Positions 29,235 to 37,564 of a DNA stretch of 64,000 bases are shown here, in pieces. Every line of letters starts with the position of its first letter. Position 1 is the first letter of the stretch. The notes under the pieces are model-generated. The model did no database searches and was not told the DNA's origin. It worked only from the letters and a program-made list of their open reading frames with translations. Source of the stretch: Alkaliphilus pronyensis. Its GTDB lineage: Bacteria; Bacillota; Clostridia; Peptostreptococcales; Natronincolaceae. Position numbers and translations under genes: made by a program. The stretch spans positions 31,393 through 95,392 of the forward strand of contig NZ_WBZC01000023.1 in the NCBI RefSeq assembly GCF_009017275.1. Direction: 5' to 3'.

Positions 29235-30203
29235 TTGTTTGAATCTTATAAACTTAAAGAGTTAGGCAAATTTCTTAAGTCAACTAGAATCAATTTAGGC
29301 TTTACTCAAAAAGATGTGGAAAAGATAACTGGTATAACCTCAGACTCACTAAGAAGAGTTGAGCAAGGACAAGTTTTATTAAGATTTGATACATTAATAC
29401 TATTATCTATGGCCTATAAAAAAGATTTAATTGAAGACCTGAAAGTGTATTGTAATTCAACTAGATTATTATCTTATTATACAAGACTTGAGGACTTAAT
29501 AATTAACTATAGATTGGAAACTTTGCAAAACCTAAGACAGGATTATTATGACTATATAAAATGTTTTGAGCCAGATACTCCTATAAATTATCATGTTGAA
29601 TGTCAATTTGAAAAATTGCTATCTGGTATTAGTAAATATAATTCATCTACTCCACAAGACAGTTTAGAAGATTTTATAGATGCAATGAGGATAAATAACA
29701 CATTGTTTAACATATATAATTACCACCAATTTAAATATACAGTCTTTGAAATGAGAATTTTACTCTTAATAGCTTTAGCACTTTCTACTAAAAATGAGTT
29801 TGCTTCTTCCAATGATATGTTAGTGTATTGTTTAAAGAGGGTAAATTTAAACCGAAATTCTACTTATAATGAAAAGCTTTTAGCTATTAAAATTTACTTT
29901 AACTTATCATATAATTATCACCGAATAGATTGTCATGATAAAGCACATAAATACTCAGTTAAAGGTATTGACTTTTGCAACAAGCATTACATTTCTTATG
30001 GGTTAGCTACACTTCTTTATCGTAAAGGTATTGCAGAATTTTTTTTAAATAAACCAAAATATTTAATGACCCTAAATCAATCATTAACTCTTCTCTTAAT
30101 TGAGGAAAAAGAAAGCCTTGCTAAAAAATATATTGATATTACTTATAAAAATTATGGTATTCCTCTATCGTTAGATACATTGTGTAATATAAGCAAAAAC
30201 TAA
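29235..30203 (+). CDS. XRE-type regulator with TPR-like C-terminal domain (RNPP-like)
   Basis: This 322-residue cytoplasmic regulator has a helix-turn-helix at about 8-60 (LGKFLKSTRINLGFTQKDVEKITGI is the start of it). A long all-helical region (about 85-320) follows that resembles the tetratricopeptide peptide-binding domain of Rgg/PlcR/NprR-class proteins. I choose the TTG at 29235 because AGGAG lies nine bases before it; a TTG at 29226 is too close to that site. A propeptide-like gene lies divergently upstream and a terminator follows. Base composition is AT-rich like the other accessory genes. Confidence 0.75.
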   Translation: MFESYKLKELGKFLKSTRINLGFTQKDVEKITGITSDSLRRVEQGQVLLRFDTLILLSMAYKKDLIEDLKVYCNSTRLLSYYTRLEDLIINYRLETLQNLRQDYYDYIKCFEPDTPINYHVECQFEKLLSGISKYNSSTPQDSLEDFIDAMRINNTLFNIYNYHQFKYTVFEMRILLLIALALSTKNEFASSNDMLVYCLKRVNLNRNSTYNEKLLAIKIYFNLSYNYHRIDCHDKAHKYSVKGIDFCNKHYISYGLATLLYRKGIAEFFLNKPKYLMTLNQSLTLLLIEEKESLAKKYIDITYKNYGIPLSLDTLCNISKN

Positions 30204-30221
30204 ACCATCATAAAACATAAA

Positions 30222-30253
30222 CATCCTAGCTTTCTTTAAAAGAAGCTAGGATG
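30222..30253 (+). terminator. Terminator of the RNPP-like regulator gene
   Basis: CATCCTAGCTTCTTT-type arms pair almost perfectly (CATCCTAGC with GCTAGGATG) and are followed by AATATTTTTCTT, 19 bases after the regulator stop. Confidence 0.85.
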
Positions 30254-30314
30254 AATATTTTTCTTAGAATTAGTAACGGGGGTTTGGGAACTGGGGCACG
30301 GTTCTTGAAGGGTA

Positions 30315-30556
30315 AAAGTGTTTTGTTGTATCCCTGTTTTCCGTAAATGAACTATATACAATGAGTGTTATATTTATTACATTCAAACCTTTGCTCTTGG
30401 CTATTAATAAAGCTTGTTCTTTATTAACTCCTTTATTTTCATATACTTCATAAATTCCATTTCTATAAACATAAAGAATGTACTTAAGCTCTCTTGTATC
30501 TTTGTCCCTTCCAACAAAGGTATAATTCTTTGCATATTTCTCTTCCTCTCATTTTC
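30315..30556 (-). pseudogene. Truncated copy of the 41189 hypothetical gene
   Basis: About 240 bases match the central part of the gene at 41189-41596 at roughly 90% identity by eye (for example ATGAGTGTTATATTTATTACATT and the tract ending GGTATAATTCTTTGCATATT). Both ends are missing, and a degenerate GGNACGGTTCTT motif borders the downstream end at 30295. It has no start codon or ribosome site and sits between the regulator and the NlpC/P60 gene. Confidence 0.75.
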
Positions 30557-30598
30557 AAATATCTAAAGGTTAGCCGAACCCTTTTCCTTGGTCATTGT

Positions 30599-32962
30599 TT
30601 AAGGCAATTGTCTTGCTCCCAAGTATCGTTCACTCCAATACTTGTTATATCTTAAGTTTCTTTCTTTTACCCCTGTGCTTGTAAGTATGATAAATGAACC
30701 TTCCCCTGCATATATACCTGTCATCATCGGTATATCTTCGGTCAGATGGCTTTTAAAAAATATAAGATCTCCTTCTTCTAGTTCATCAGGTGAAATAGCT
30801 TGACCTAAATTCCATTGCTCATAGGCTTTAGCAGGTAACTTTAGATGAATATCCGATGCTTCATTGAATACTTTTTGAACAAATTGTGCCGTTGTATAGT
30901 CTTCAAATGAAGCATCTATATATTCTTTAGCCTTAATGACGGCAGGATGGTTATTTTCTATTTTTTTATATCGTCTTGCCCCAACATATCTTTGAGTCCA
31001 ATAACTATCTGAGATATTAAGATCACGAATTGCTACACCTTCGTATTTTGTTACGACGATAAACTGCTCATTTCCAATGTATAATCCTGGTAGTAATACC
31101 TTGTCGGAGCTTTCAAAAAATAAAACATCTCCAATATTTAAATCTTGTCTTTCTACTTCATTTCCTAAAGCCCATTGTTGAAATGAATATCTTGGTAGCT
31201 CAATATCTAAGCCTGCTTTCATAACGTATTGTAAAAACCCTGAGTAATCAAAGCCCTCTATGGTATTTCCTCCTGCTACATAACCTACACCCAAGGTTTT
31301 ATATGCTTCTTCAACCACTCTCGAATCCAGCCTCAAGCTAAGGGAGTCAAAGCGCTTTATTACTGCATATCGCTCCAGCAGGTACTTTCCTAAATAGCTG
31401 ATTGTAGTCATACCTTCGTCGCCGGATGCATGGATTATATAATTATTTCCTAGATAAATTGCAGTATGATGTGTTTTTCCGTCCTGCTGAAATTTTCCTG
31501 TAAAGTAAATTACGTCTCCAGGGCGCTTTTTTTCATACTCTATGGTTTCCCCTACTACAGCTTGTTTATAACTTATACGAGGCAAATAAATATTTTTAGC
31601 ATCTCTGAAGACTGTCTGAACTAAATAAGAACAGTCAAAACCATCAATTGTCTCGCCACCTAACAAATAAGGAGTTCCTATATATTTCATTGCTTCTCGA
31701 ATAACTAAGTTCTCATGCTGCATATAATTTTCAGGCTGAGAATAATAAATATCTTTTTCTGTCAGCCGTTTTGCTCCTACATATATGTCTGACCAGTATT
31801 CACTCTCAATATCCCTTACCGCAGCTCCTTCTGCTACTGTCTGAACGATAAACATGCCATTTCCTTTATAAATACCAGGTATAAGACTGCTTCCCTGAAA
31901 AAATACTAAATCTCCTGCTTTAAGCTCTTGTTTAGAAATGAATTCTCCTATTTCATATATCCTATCGGAAAAAACTGATAGCTGTATGCCTAGGATGTCC
32001 TTAAAAACATAACGTACAAAATTAGTCGTGTTAAAGCCTTCAGCTGGTGATTTCCCTTCTGGATTATAGGGTGTCTCAAGCAAGTCCATAGCCTTTTCTA
32101 CAATAGGGTTGCTTACAACAGATTCCTCAATAATATTCTTAGTAAACCGTCTTGCTCCAAGCAACCTAGATTTCCAATAATCACTTGTTTCGAGATCTAC
32201 TACAGCGACCCCCTTGGTTGTAGCAATAACAAAAATACCATTATCTATGTAAATTCCTGGTAGTCGTACACCGCTACCTTGAAAGAATAACACATCACCG
32301 GATTCAAGATCAGACGTATCTACTTCCAGACCTACTCGCCATTGCTCGGTAGATGTTCTTGGAAAATCCAGTTTGTTTATTTCGCTAAAAACGTACTGTA
32401 CAAAGCCTGAATAATCAAAGCCCTTTGGATTATTACCTCCAATTTCATAAGGAGATTCTACTAATTCAAGAGCTTTTACGGCTATAGGATTTAATTCATT
32501 GGCTATATTCGCATAGTGCCTTGCACCTATATAATTATCCCTCCAATATGAATCTTTTACTATATTCCGTTTTACTACACCATCATTAGTTGATACAACT
32601 ATAATTATATTATCGCCTTTATATATTGCTGGTATTAGGTTGTTGTTTCCTGTAAAAAAAAGAACATCTCCAGGCTGGATTTCACTACGTTTTATAGTTT
32701 TCCCCAGCTTCCATAGCTTTGAAGGCTGTCTGGGGAGGACTATGTTTTCTGACTGTCTAAAAACATACTGAATAAGCCCAGTACTATTAAATCCTTCCTC
32801 TGGTGTGTTTCCCTCTGGCGTAAAAGGCTTGCCTATTAAACTTTCTGCAAGTAAAATCCTTTGAATTTCTGTCTCATTACTATAACCATAGGATGGAACT
32901 ACAGCAGTTAACAAAATCAATAGGACTAACCATATGCCCTTCAGTTTTTTTAATTGGTTCAT
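30599..32962 (-). CDS. Secreted protein with six NlpC/P60-type repeats, one with a complete active site
   Basis: This 787-residue protein has a signal peptide (1-27). It contains six copies of a roughly 120-residue NlpC/P60-like module starting near 32, 158, 285, 418, 548 and 672. Each has a GF[DN]xxx entry motif, a PGDVxxF turn and a [YV]GA[RK] ending. Only repeat 4 has the catalytic set: C444 in GFDCSYLV, H499 in HHTAIYLG and H511 in IIHAS. In the others the Cys is replaced by Ser, Tyr or Thr and the His are absent. NlpC/P60 enzymes cut gamma-glutamyl bonds in peptidoglycan, and PgdS-type members cut poly-gamma-glutamate. The PGA genes nearby suggest the latter, but a cell-wall role is equally possible. 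Confidence 0.85.
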   Translation of the reverse strand: MNQLKKLKGIWLVLLILLTAVVPSYGYSNETEIQRILLAESLIGKPFTPEGNTPEEGFNSTGLIQYVFRQSENIVLPRQPSKLWKLGKTIKRSEIQPGDVLFFTGNNNLIPAIYKGDNIIIVVSTNDGVVKRNIVKDSYWRDNYIGARHYANIANELNPIAVKALELVESPYEIGGNNPKGFDYSGFVQYVFSEINKLDFPRTSTEQWRVGLEVDTSDLESGDVLFFQGSGVRLPGIYIDNGIFVIATTKGVAVVDLETSDYWKSRLLGARRFTKNIIEESVVSNPIVEKAMDLLETPYNPEGKSPAEGFNTTNFVRYVFKDILGIQLSVFSDRIYEIGEFISKQELKAGDLVFFQGSSLIPGIYKGNGMFIVQTVAEGAAVRDIESEYWSDIYVGAKRLTEKDIYYSQPENYMQHENLVIREAMKYIGTPYLLGGETIDGFDCSYLVQTVFRDAKNIYLPRISYKQAVVGETIEYEKKRPGDVIYFTGKFQQDGKTHHTAIYLGNNYIIHASGDEGMTTISYLGKYLLERYAVIKRFDSLSLRLDSRVVEEAYKTLGVGYVAGGNTIEGFDYSGFLQYVMKAGLDIELPRYSFQQWALGNEVERQDLNIGDVLFFESSDKVLLPGLYIGNEQFIVVTKYEGVAIRDLNISDSYWTQRYVGARRYKKIENNHPAVIKAKEYIDASFEDYTTAQFVQKVFNEASDIHLKLPAKAYEQWNLGQAISPDELEEGDLIFFKSHLTEDIPMMTGIYAGEGSFIILTSTGVKERNLRYNKYWSERYLGARQLP

Positions 32963-33068
32963 TTTAAAATCATCCTTTTTGTTAAATAGTTACGACAACT
33001 CTCGACATCACAAGTGCATAACATTATAATAGAGACATATACATTTATAGAAAAGCGAGTTGATAGGT

Positions 33069-33887
33069 ATGACTCTAAAGAGAGTATGGAGTTTTTTAAG
33101 CCCTAGACGGCTTATTGTTTTTTCCTGCCTGATAATTCTTATGTTTGCTCAATCAACTGCTACAGCTTTTGGTGACGTTTATAGCAATTTTAAAGAGTTA
33201 AGCTCAAATACAGTAGATGATACTGACTATGAAATTAAAACTACTGTGACAGATTCTGATGTCATCGTTATTGCAATTCATGGAGGGAAAATTGAGAAAG
33301 GTACTACTGAATTAGCTTCTGCTCTATCCTTCCATAATAATTATAACTATTATTCATTTATAGGTAAAAAAACCAAAGATAACTCAACATTACATGTTAC
33401 TTCAGTAAAGTTTGATGAACCCACTGCACTTAAAATGGTTTCAAAATCTAAAACAACCTTATCTATCCACGGTTGTTCTGGCTTGGAAGAATTCACCTAC
33501 ATTGGAGGCCTAGACTCTGAACTGGCAAGCAAAATAAAAGAATCTCTAATCAAATATGATTTTACTGTGTTAGATACTCCCAAGAGGCTAGCCGGCGAAT
33601 CTCCCAAAAACATAGTTAATAAGAATATAAGCAGCAAAGGAGTACAGCTAGAAATATCAAGGGGCTTAAGAACACAATTTTTATCCAGTGATAGTGATAA
33701 ATTGAAAAACTATGTTTTAGCAATAAGTGAAGCAGTAAATAGTACCAAAGTAGAAGTTCCCCTAAAAAGCAATACTGAATCTGGATTATTCATAGAAAAT
33801 TCAAAGCTACTTGCACCATTTTTAGTTTTCACTGAGTATCTAGGCTTAAAAGATGTTATAAAAAGGCTTAAAACTACCTTTCAGTAG
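33069..33887 (+). CDS. Secreted poly-gamma-glutamate hydrolase, PghP family (complete motifs)
   Basis: This 272-residue protein has an N-terminal signal or anchor sequence (RRLIVFSCLIILMFAQSTATA). A PghP/YmaC-like (Gamma_PGA_hydro) domain follows. The conserved sites are AIHGGKIEKGTTELA (H71), LHVTSVKFDEP (H109) and SIHGCSG (H134). PghP enzymes are zinc-dependent and cut gamma-linked glutamate chains. The start is placed at the ATG at 33069; a TTG at 33060 is an alternative. It is divergent from the NlpC/P60 gene and convergent with a paralogue at 33932, beside pgsBC. Confidence 0.82.
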   Translation: MTLKRVWSFLSPRRLIVFSCLIILMFAQSTATAFGDVYSNFKELSSNTVDDTDYEIKTTVTDSDVIVIAIHGGKIEKGTTELASALSFHNNYNYYSFIGKKTKDNSTLHVTSVKFDEPTALKMVSKSKTTLSIHGCSGLEEFTYIGGLDSELASKIKESLIKYDFTVLDTPKRLAGESPKNIVNKNISSKGVQLEISRGLRTQFLSSDSDKLKNYVLAISEAVNSTKVEVPLKSNTESGLFIENSKLLAPFLVFTEYLGLKDVIKRLKTTFQ

Positions 33888-33902
33888 TCTGTCAGCCTTT
33901 TT
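33861..33902 (+). terminator. Terminator overlapping the end of the plus-strand PghP gene
   Basis: AAAAGGCT and AGCCTTTTT flank an inner ACTAC/GTAGT stem, followed by ATTTTTAT. The hairpin includes the last codons of the gene. Confidence 0.75.
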
Positions 33903-33931
33903 ATTTTTATAAACACTTCTTTTTCAGGTTA

Positions 33932-34771
33932 CTAATTTGCATCTTCAATTAATTCCTGAGGAGTTTTTGCTCCCTTTGCTAGTACCTGATTCACCTTCTT
34001 ATCAAAATTGCGCTTTGGAGAATTAAACATACTTAAGAACCCTTTATATTTACCATTAGATTCAGTAATTTTTCTCATCTGGCGAACTATTACCGGCCAG
34101 CTTTCACTTAGGGCTGAATTGATGGAGCTTGAATAATCATTTAATGTGCTGGAATCAGCTACAAGCTTATCTCTTAAACCTTTTGAAATAGCTATTTGAA
34201 CTCCTCCAAGCTTAAAATCGTCATTAAACAATTTATTCTTATTCACTATATTGCTGTTCATAACCCCAGCAATACGATCGGGAACGCTTAAAGTTTTAAC
34301 TTTATATCCTTTAGTAATAAGATGTAATCTTATCAATTCTGCCAATAATTTATTTTGACCACCAATATATGTAATTTCATCATCACCAGCAGCTCCAATA
34401 ACAGAAACAGTGTAATCTGAGTTTTTAACTAGATTAGTAGCTTTGGGTTCGTCAAAATCTATAGCCTTTATAAAAAGACTTCCATTGTCAGTGGCTTTAA
34501 GTCCTTCAAATAAATAAGTGTTATATTTACCGTATCCATTCAATGCTTCAACTAATTCTGAAGTACCTCTTTCAATACCGCCTCCATGTATCGCTAAGAT
34601 TGTTGTAGCTTTTCCTCTATCATTAGCTTTAATTGCATAGTCTGTAGCTTCTTCCGATGCATATAGCTGTGCAAAACTACTATAACCTGTTGTAAATGCA
34701 TAAGCACTTGTACCAATACCAAATGCACACACTAGCATAAAAATTAAGATTTTAACAAATTGTTTTTTCAT
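33932..34771 (-). CDS. Secreted PghP-family paralogue lacking two conserved histidines
   Basis: This 279-residue protein has a clear signal peptide (1-25). It aligns along its length with the product of 33069: AIHGGGIERGTSELVEAL (H62), FDEP and YIGGQN are kept. However, the position of the second His is Phe100 (SLFIKAIDFDEP) and the third His is Ile125 (SVIGAAGDD). If these His are zinc ligands or catalytic, as family knowledge suggests, the protein is probably inactive. It is the last gene of the pgsB-pgsC-small protein run, so it may bind PGA rather than cut it. About 60 extra C-terminal residues are basic. Confidence 0.75.
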   Translation of the reverse strand: MKKQFVKILIFMLVCAFGIGTSAYAFTTGYSSFAQLYASEEATDYAIKANDRGKATTILAIHGGGIERGTSELVEALNGYGKYNTYLFEGLKATDNGSLFIKAIDFDEPKATNLVKNSDYTVSVIGAAGDDEITYIGGQNKLLAELIRLHLITKGYKVKTLSVPDRIAGVMNSNIVNKNKLFNDDFKLGGVQIAISKGLRDKLVADSSTLNDYSSSINSALSESWPVIVRQMRKITESNGKYKGFLSMFNSPKRNFDKKVNQVLAKGAKTPQELIEDAN

Positions 34772-34788
34772 ATTTATCTTCCCCTTTC

Positions 34789-35022
34789 TTAACCAATAGT
34801 AGCAAATAGATAATCTAAAGCGATAGTTATTATCGTTAATCCCATTATCCCAAGTGCCTGATAGCCAGTACTTCTTTTAGTGACCTTAACAAAATACAGG
34901 CATTTTTCTTTCAGTGTTAGTCCTTTTAAAACCGTTAGAGCTTCATTCTGATTGTTTTTTCTGATAGCCTTCGATGTGTTTTTATATTGTTTGCTTTGTA
35001 TTAACCCGTATAAAGTGCCCAT
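34789..35022 (-). CDS. Small membrane protein of the PGA operon (77 aa)
   Basis: This 77-residue protein has a polar, lysine-rich N-terminal part and one C-terminal membrane helix (ALGIMGLTIITIALDYLFATIG). It has a perfect AAAGGAGGTG ribosome site. It lies between pgsC and the PghP-like gene. Small PgsE/CapE proteins occupy a comparable place in Bacillus PGA operons, but I see no sequence evidence of homology. A broken second copy lies at 35263-35428. Confidence 0.65.
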   Translation of the reverse strand: MGTLYGLIQSKQYKNTSKAIRKNNQNEALTVLKGLTLKEKCLYFVKVTKRSTGYQALGIMGLTIITIALDYLFATIG

Positions 35023-35040
35023 TTTACACCTCCTTTCTTA

Positions 35041-35262
35041 TATTTGTGACACTTTTCAGCATTGTGGAATAATAAGCTGCTGCAATCAGTAGCCTGGTAC
35101 ATAAAAAAGTTATTGTTAAAACTTGATGCTGAATTGTGTTTCTAATAATCCGGGGACAACAATATAAACTGTCATCGACCCAGCCATATTAGTACAATCA
35201 AATGGTTATATTGCATTTATTATAAACTGCAATGCCATTGTTGCTGTTATCACGGCTGTAAA
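35041..35262 (-). pseudogene. Degenerate 3' fragment of pgsC
   Basis: This stretch aligns with the last 220 bases of pgsC (35546-35771) from the TTGTGACA stop region to the CTGTAAA sequence. Many substitutions and several small gaps destroy the frame. It begins immediately downstream of a truncated copy of the small membrane protein gene, marking a tandem duplication junction near 35262/35263. Confidence 0.8.
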
Positions 35263-35428
35263 CCTGATAGCCGGTATTTCTCTTACTGATTTTAGCAAGA
35301 TTCAAGCATTTTTCTTTTAATATTAGCCAATTTAAAACCGATAGAGCTTCATTCTGATTGTTTTTCCTAATAGCCATCGATTTGTTTTTGTATTGCTTTT
35401 CATGTATTAACACGTATAAAGTACCCAT
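35263..35428 (-). pseudogene. Truncated duplicate of the 77-aa membrane protein gene
   Basis: The first 55 or so codons match the gene at 34789 (MGTLY...KQYKN...AIRKNNQNEAL...TGYQ). After TGYQ the frame runs into out-of-frame pgsC DNA and stops at 35198, so the membrane helix is missing. The ribosome site is weaker (AAGAGAGG). It could still be translated as a 76-residue hybrid without a helix. Confidence 0.7.
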
Positions 35429-35545
35429 TTTATCCTCTCTTTCTTATGGATATACGCTTTTATAATTTAATATTTTCAAGGAAAAAATGTAGAAGCATTC
35501 ATTGTTTTCTTTGAAAAATTAATTAAGGTTTAAAAGCGTTTATCT

Positions 35546-35998
35546 TTATATTGTGACATTTAACAGCATTGCAGACCCATAGGTCATTGCAATCAACAGC
35601 CCTGTGCTTAAGAAAGTTACTGTTAAACCTTGACGCTGAATTGTATTTGCTAATAAGCCTGGTACGATAATACCAACTGCAGTCAGCCCAGCGATTTCAA
35701 TATAATAATCTGGTAATATTGCATGTAATATAAACTGCAATACTATTGCTACTGTTATTACTGCAGTAAATTTTCTTTTACCATATAGGATTGTAACTTT
35801 ACTCACTCCAAAATAAACTATTAAATATGTTAGTATACTGATAAAGAACGTTGCGAATATAGCCTGTGGCTGTCTAATGAGTAAGGTTAAATATCCAGGA
35901 ACAATTAGACCAGCAGGTGATACCCCTGTAATCTCTGTAAATAGCAAACTAAAAACTAAACCCAAAATTATAACTGTGGCAATACTTGTAGATAGCAA
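35546..35998 (-). CDS. pgsC: Poly-gamma-glutamate biosynthesis protein PgsC/CapC
   Basis: PgsC is the small membrane partner of the PGA ligase. The 150-residue protein has five or so hydrophobic segments and the family signatures TGVSPAGLIVPGYL, ILYGKRKF and GIIVPGLLANTIQRQGLTVTF. I take the TTG at 35998, which has GGAGGG six bases before it, over the ATG at 36016 that lies upstream of that site. It follows pgsB closely, as in Bacillus. Confidence 0.93.
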   Translation of the reverse strand: MLSTSIATVIILGLVFSLLFTEITGVSPAGLIVPGYLTLLIRQPQAIFATFFISILTYLIVYFGVSKVTILYGKRKFTAVITVAIVLQFILHAILPDYYIEIAGLTAVGIIVPGLLANTIQRQGLTVTFLSTGLLIAMTYGSAMLLNVTI

Positions 35999-36056
35999 TT
36001 CTTTCCCTCCTTTCATAGCGTATTTGATAAAATTATTTTATTTTCAATGTCAATTC

Positions 36057-37253
36057 CTATGCTGATTGTAGTACTGCATCTATTTCTGGATTGACTTCTT
36101 CGTGAAGGATCAGCTCAAGCAATTCCTCTCCACCACCGTGAATATTTCCAAATCCAAAAATAGTCCTATCTGCAAAATACTCTTTAATCAATTTATAGAC
36201 CTCATGAGGAGGCAAGCCATCAGCATTTATATATTTCTGTGGAGATATCTTTTTTGTATCAACGGCTTCAGTTATTGGCTTTACTGACTCCCCCATTGCT
36301 ACGAGAACATCAATATCCATATATGGCAGGACATCTTCCGCCATCTGTAATGTTCTATCCACCCTATCAGACCTGCAATTTACAGTTATCATAGAATTTT
36401 CTATTGGATATCCCATGGTCCCTATATGCTTCCAAATCATTAATGTGGAATTTGGATCATTGGCAGCAAATGCATTTACAAAATGTGCTGACCTTTTTTC
36501 GTCTAATGGATGTATCATTAATGCTCCCGGATCAGGATGAGCGTTTAAAAGTCCCCTAAGTGCAGTATCTTTGTCAATGTTTAGAGCTTTAGCTACAGCC
36601 AAGGCAATAGCAATATTTTCTGGGAATACTATATATCTAAATTTCTCCATATAACCATCTGGAATTTCTTTTTCATTTGTAATAATTATCTCGCTATTTT
36701 TTTTCTTTGCCTCTTGCGTAAAATAATCATTATATTCACTATCAGCAACAACAAGGGTTCCGTTTTTAGGAATTGTGGACGTAAAAGACTCTGCAATAAA
36801 GTCAAGAGTCGGACCACATACATCCATATGGTCTTCACGAACATTAACAATGACTCCTATGTTTGCTTTAACAAGCTTCTCCTGAAATGTAATCTGGTAA
36901 TCTGGATTTACGGCCATACACTCTGTTACAAGTGCAGATGTCCCAAGCTTGGCTACTTTTTTAATGACAGTTTTTTGTTCTATAATATTTGGACCTAGAG
37001 AACCTCGTTTGATTGGTTCTTCTTCTTTCTTATCCCAATAAATAATCCTAGCGCTGGTTCCCGTCGTTTTACCTACAACCTTAACTCCAGCTTCCTTTAA
37101 CATACCGGTAATTAGTCTTGTGGCAGTTGATTTGCCTCTTGTACCGTTTACATTAATTCTCAGATTGATACGGTTTAAGTTTTTATTATGCTCTATTTGT
37201 TCATAAACACCTAAGATAAAGACAAAAATAATAAGCGCTATAATAAACTGCAA
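36057..37253 (-). CDS. pgsB: Poly-gamma-glutamate synthase PgsB/CapB
   Basis: PgsB is an ATP-dependent amide ligase of the Mur ligase type that polymerises glutamate through gamma-carboxyl bonds at the membrane. The 398-residue protein has an N-terminal membrane helix and the P-loop NVNGTRGKSTATRLITG. It also has ECMAVNPDYQ, NVREDHMDV, FAANDPNSTLMIW and NCRSDRVDRT, all typical of PgsB. The TTG start has AAAGGAG upstream. The operon continues pgsC, small protein, PghP-like; no pgsA/capA is present in the window. Confidence 0.95.
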   Translation of the reverse strand: MQFIIALIIFVFILGVYEQIEHNKNLNRINLRINVNGTRGKSTATRLITGMLKEAGVKVVGKTTGTSARIIYWDKKEEEPIKRGSLGPNIIEQKTVIKKVAKLGTSALVTECMAVNPDYQITFQEKLVKANIGVIVNVREDHMDVCGPTLDFIAESFTSTIPKNGTLVVADSEYNDYFTQEAKKKNSEIIITNEKEIPDGYMEKFRYIVFPENIAIALAVAKALNIDKDTALRGLLNAHPDPGALMIHPLDEKRSAHFVNAFAANDPNSTLMIWKHIGTMGYPIENSMITVNCRSDRVDRTLQMAEDVLPYMDIDVLVAMGESVKPITEAVDTKKISPQKYINADGLPPHEVYKLIKEYFADRTIFGFGNIHGGGEELLELILHEEVNPEIDAVLQSA

Positions 37254-37564
37254 ACTTATCTGCTCCTTTCTCTAAAGAAAATCGATCATCTTTGTTTCTA
37301 TGATTTGTGACTTAACCTTTTTGGACAATCTGCCAAATATTAATTTAAGAAGAAAGGCTTGTCCAGTTTTGAAATAATATAATATCTCTCCCCATTACTC
37401 CCCCCTTCATAACTGATTATATAGAATAAATATGAATAAACTTTTTCTAAAAATAGAACATTCATTACATAATTATTAATAATTGTTAACAGCAATTCTA
37501 AAAGTAGCCGCTAGAAAATGTACAAACACCAACAAGCACTCATCCCTGCTTGGCATACTAAAAA
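37254..37564. promoter_or_regulatory. Intergenic leader of pgsB
   Basis: About 310 AT-rich bases separate the histidine kinase terminator from pgsB, so the PGA operon probably has its own promoter here. I see no clear consensus promoter or riboswitch. No ORF with a ribosome site is present. Confidence 0.4.

Noticed and set aside
35198..35428. 76-codon ORF as a second functional PGA small protein
   Set aside because: Its last 21 codons are out-of-frame pgsC DNA and the membrane helix is lost, so it is listed as a pseudogene.
37254..37564. Riboswitch in the pgsB leader
   Set aside because: No known riboswitch consensus or strong alternative hairpins were found by eye.
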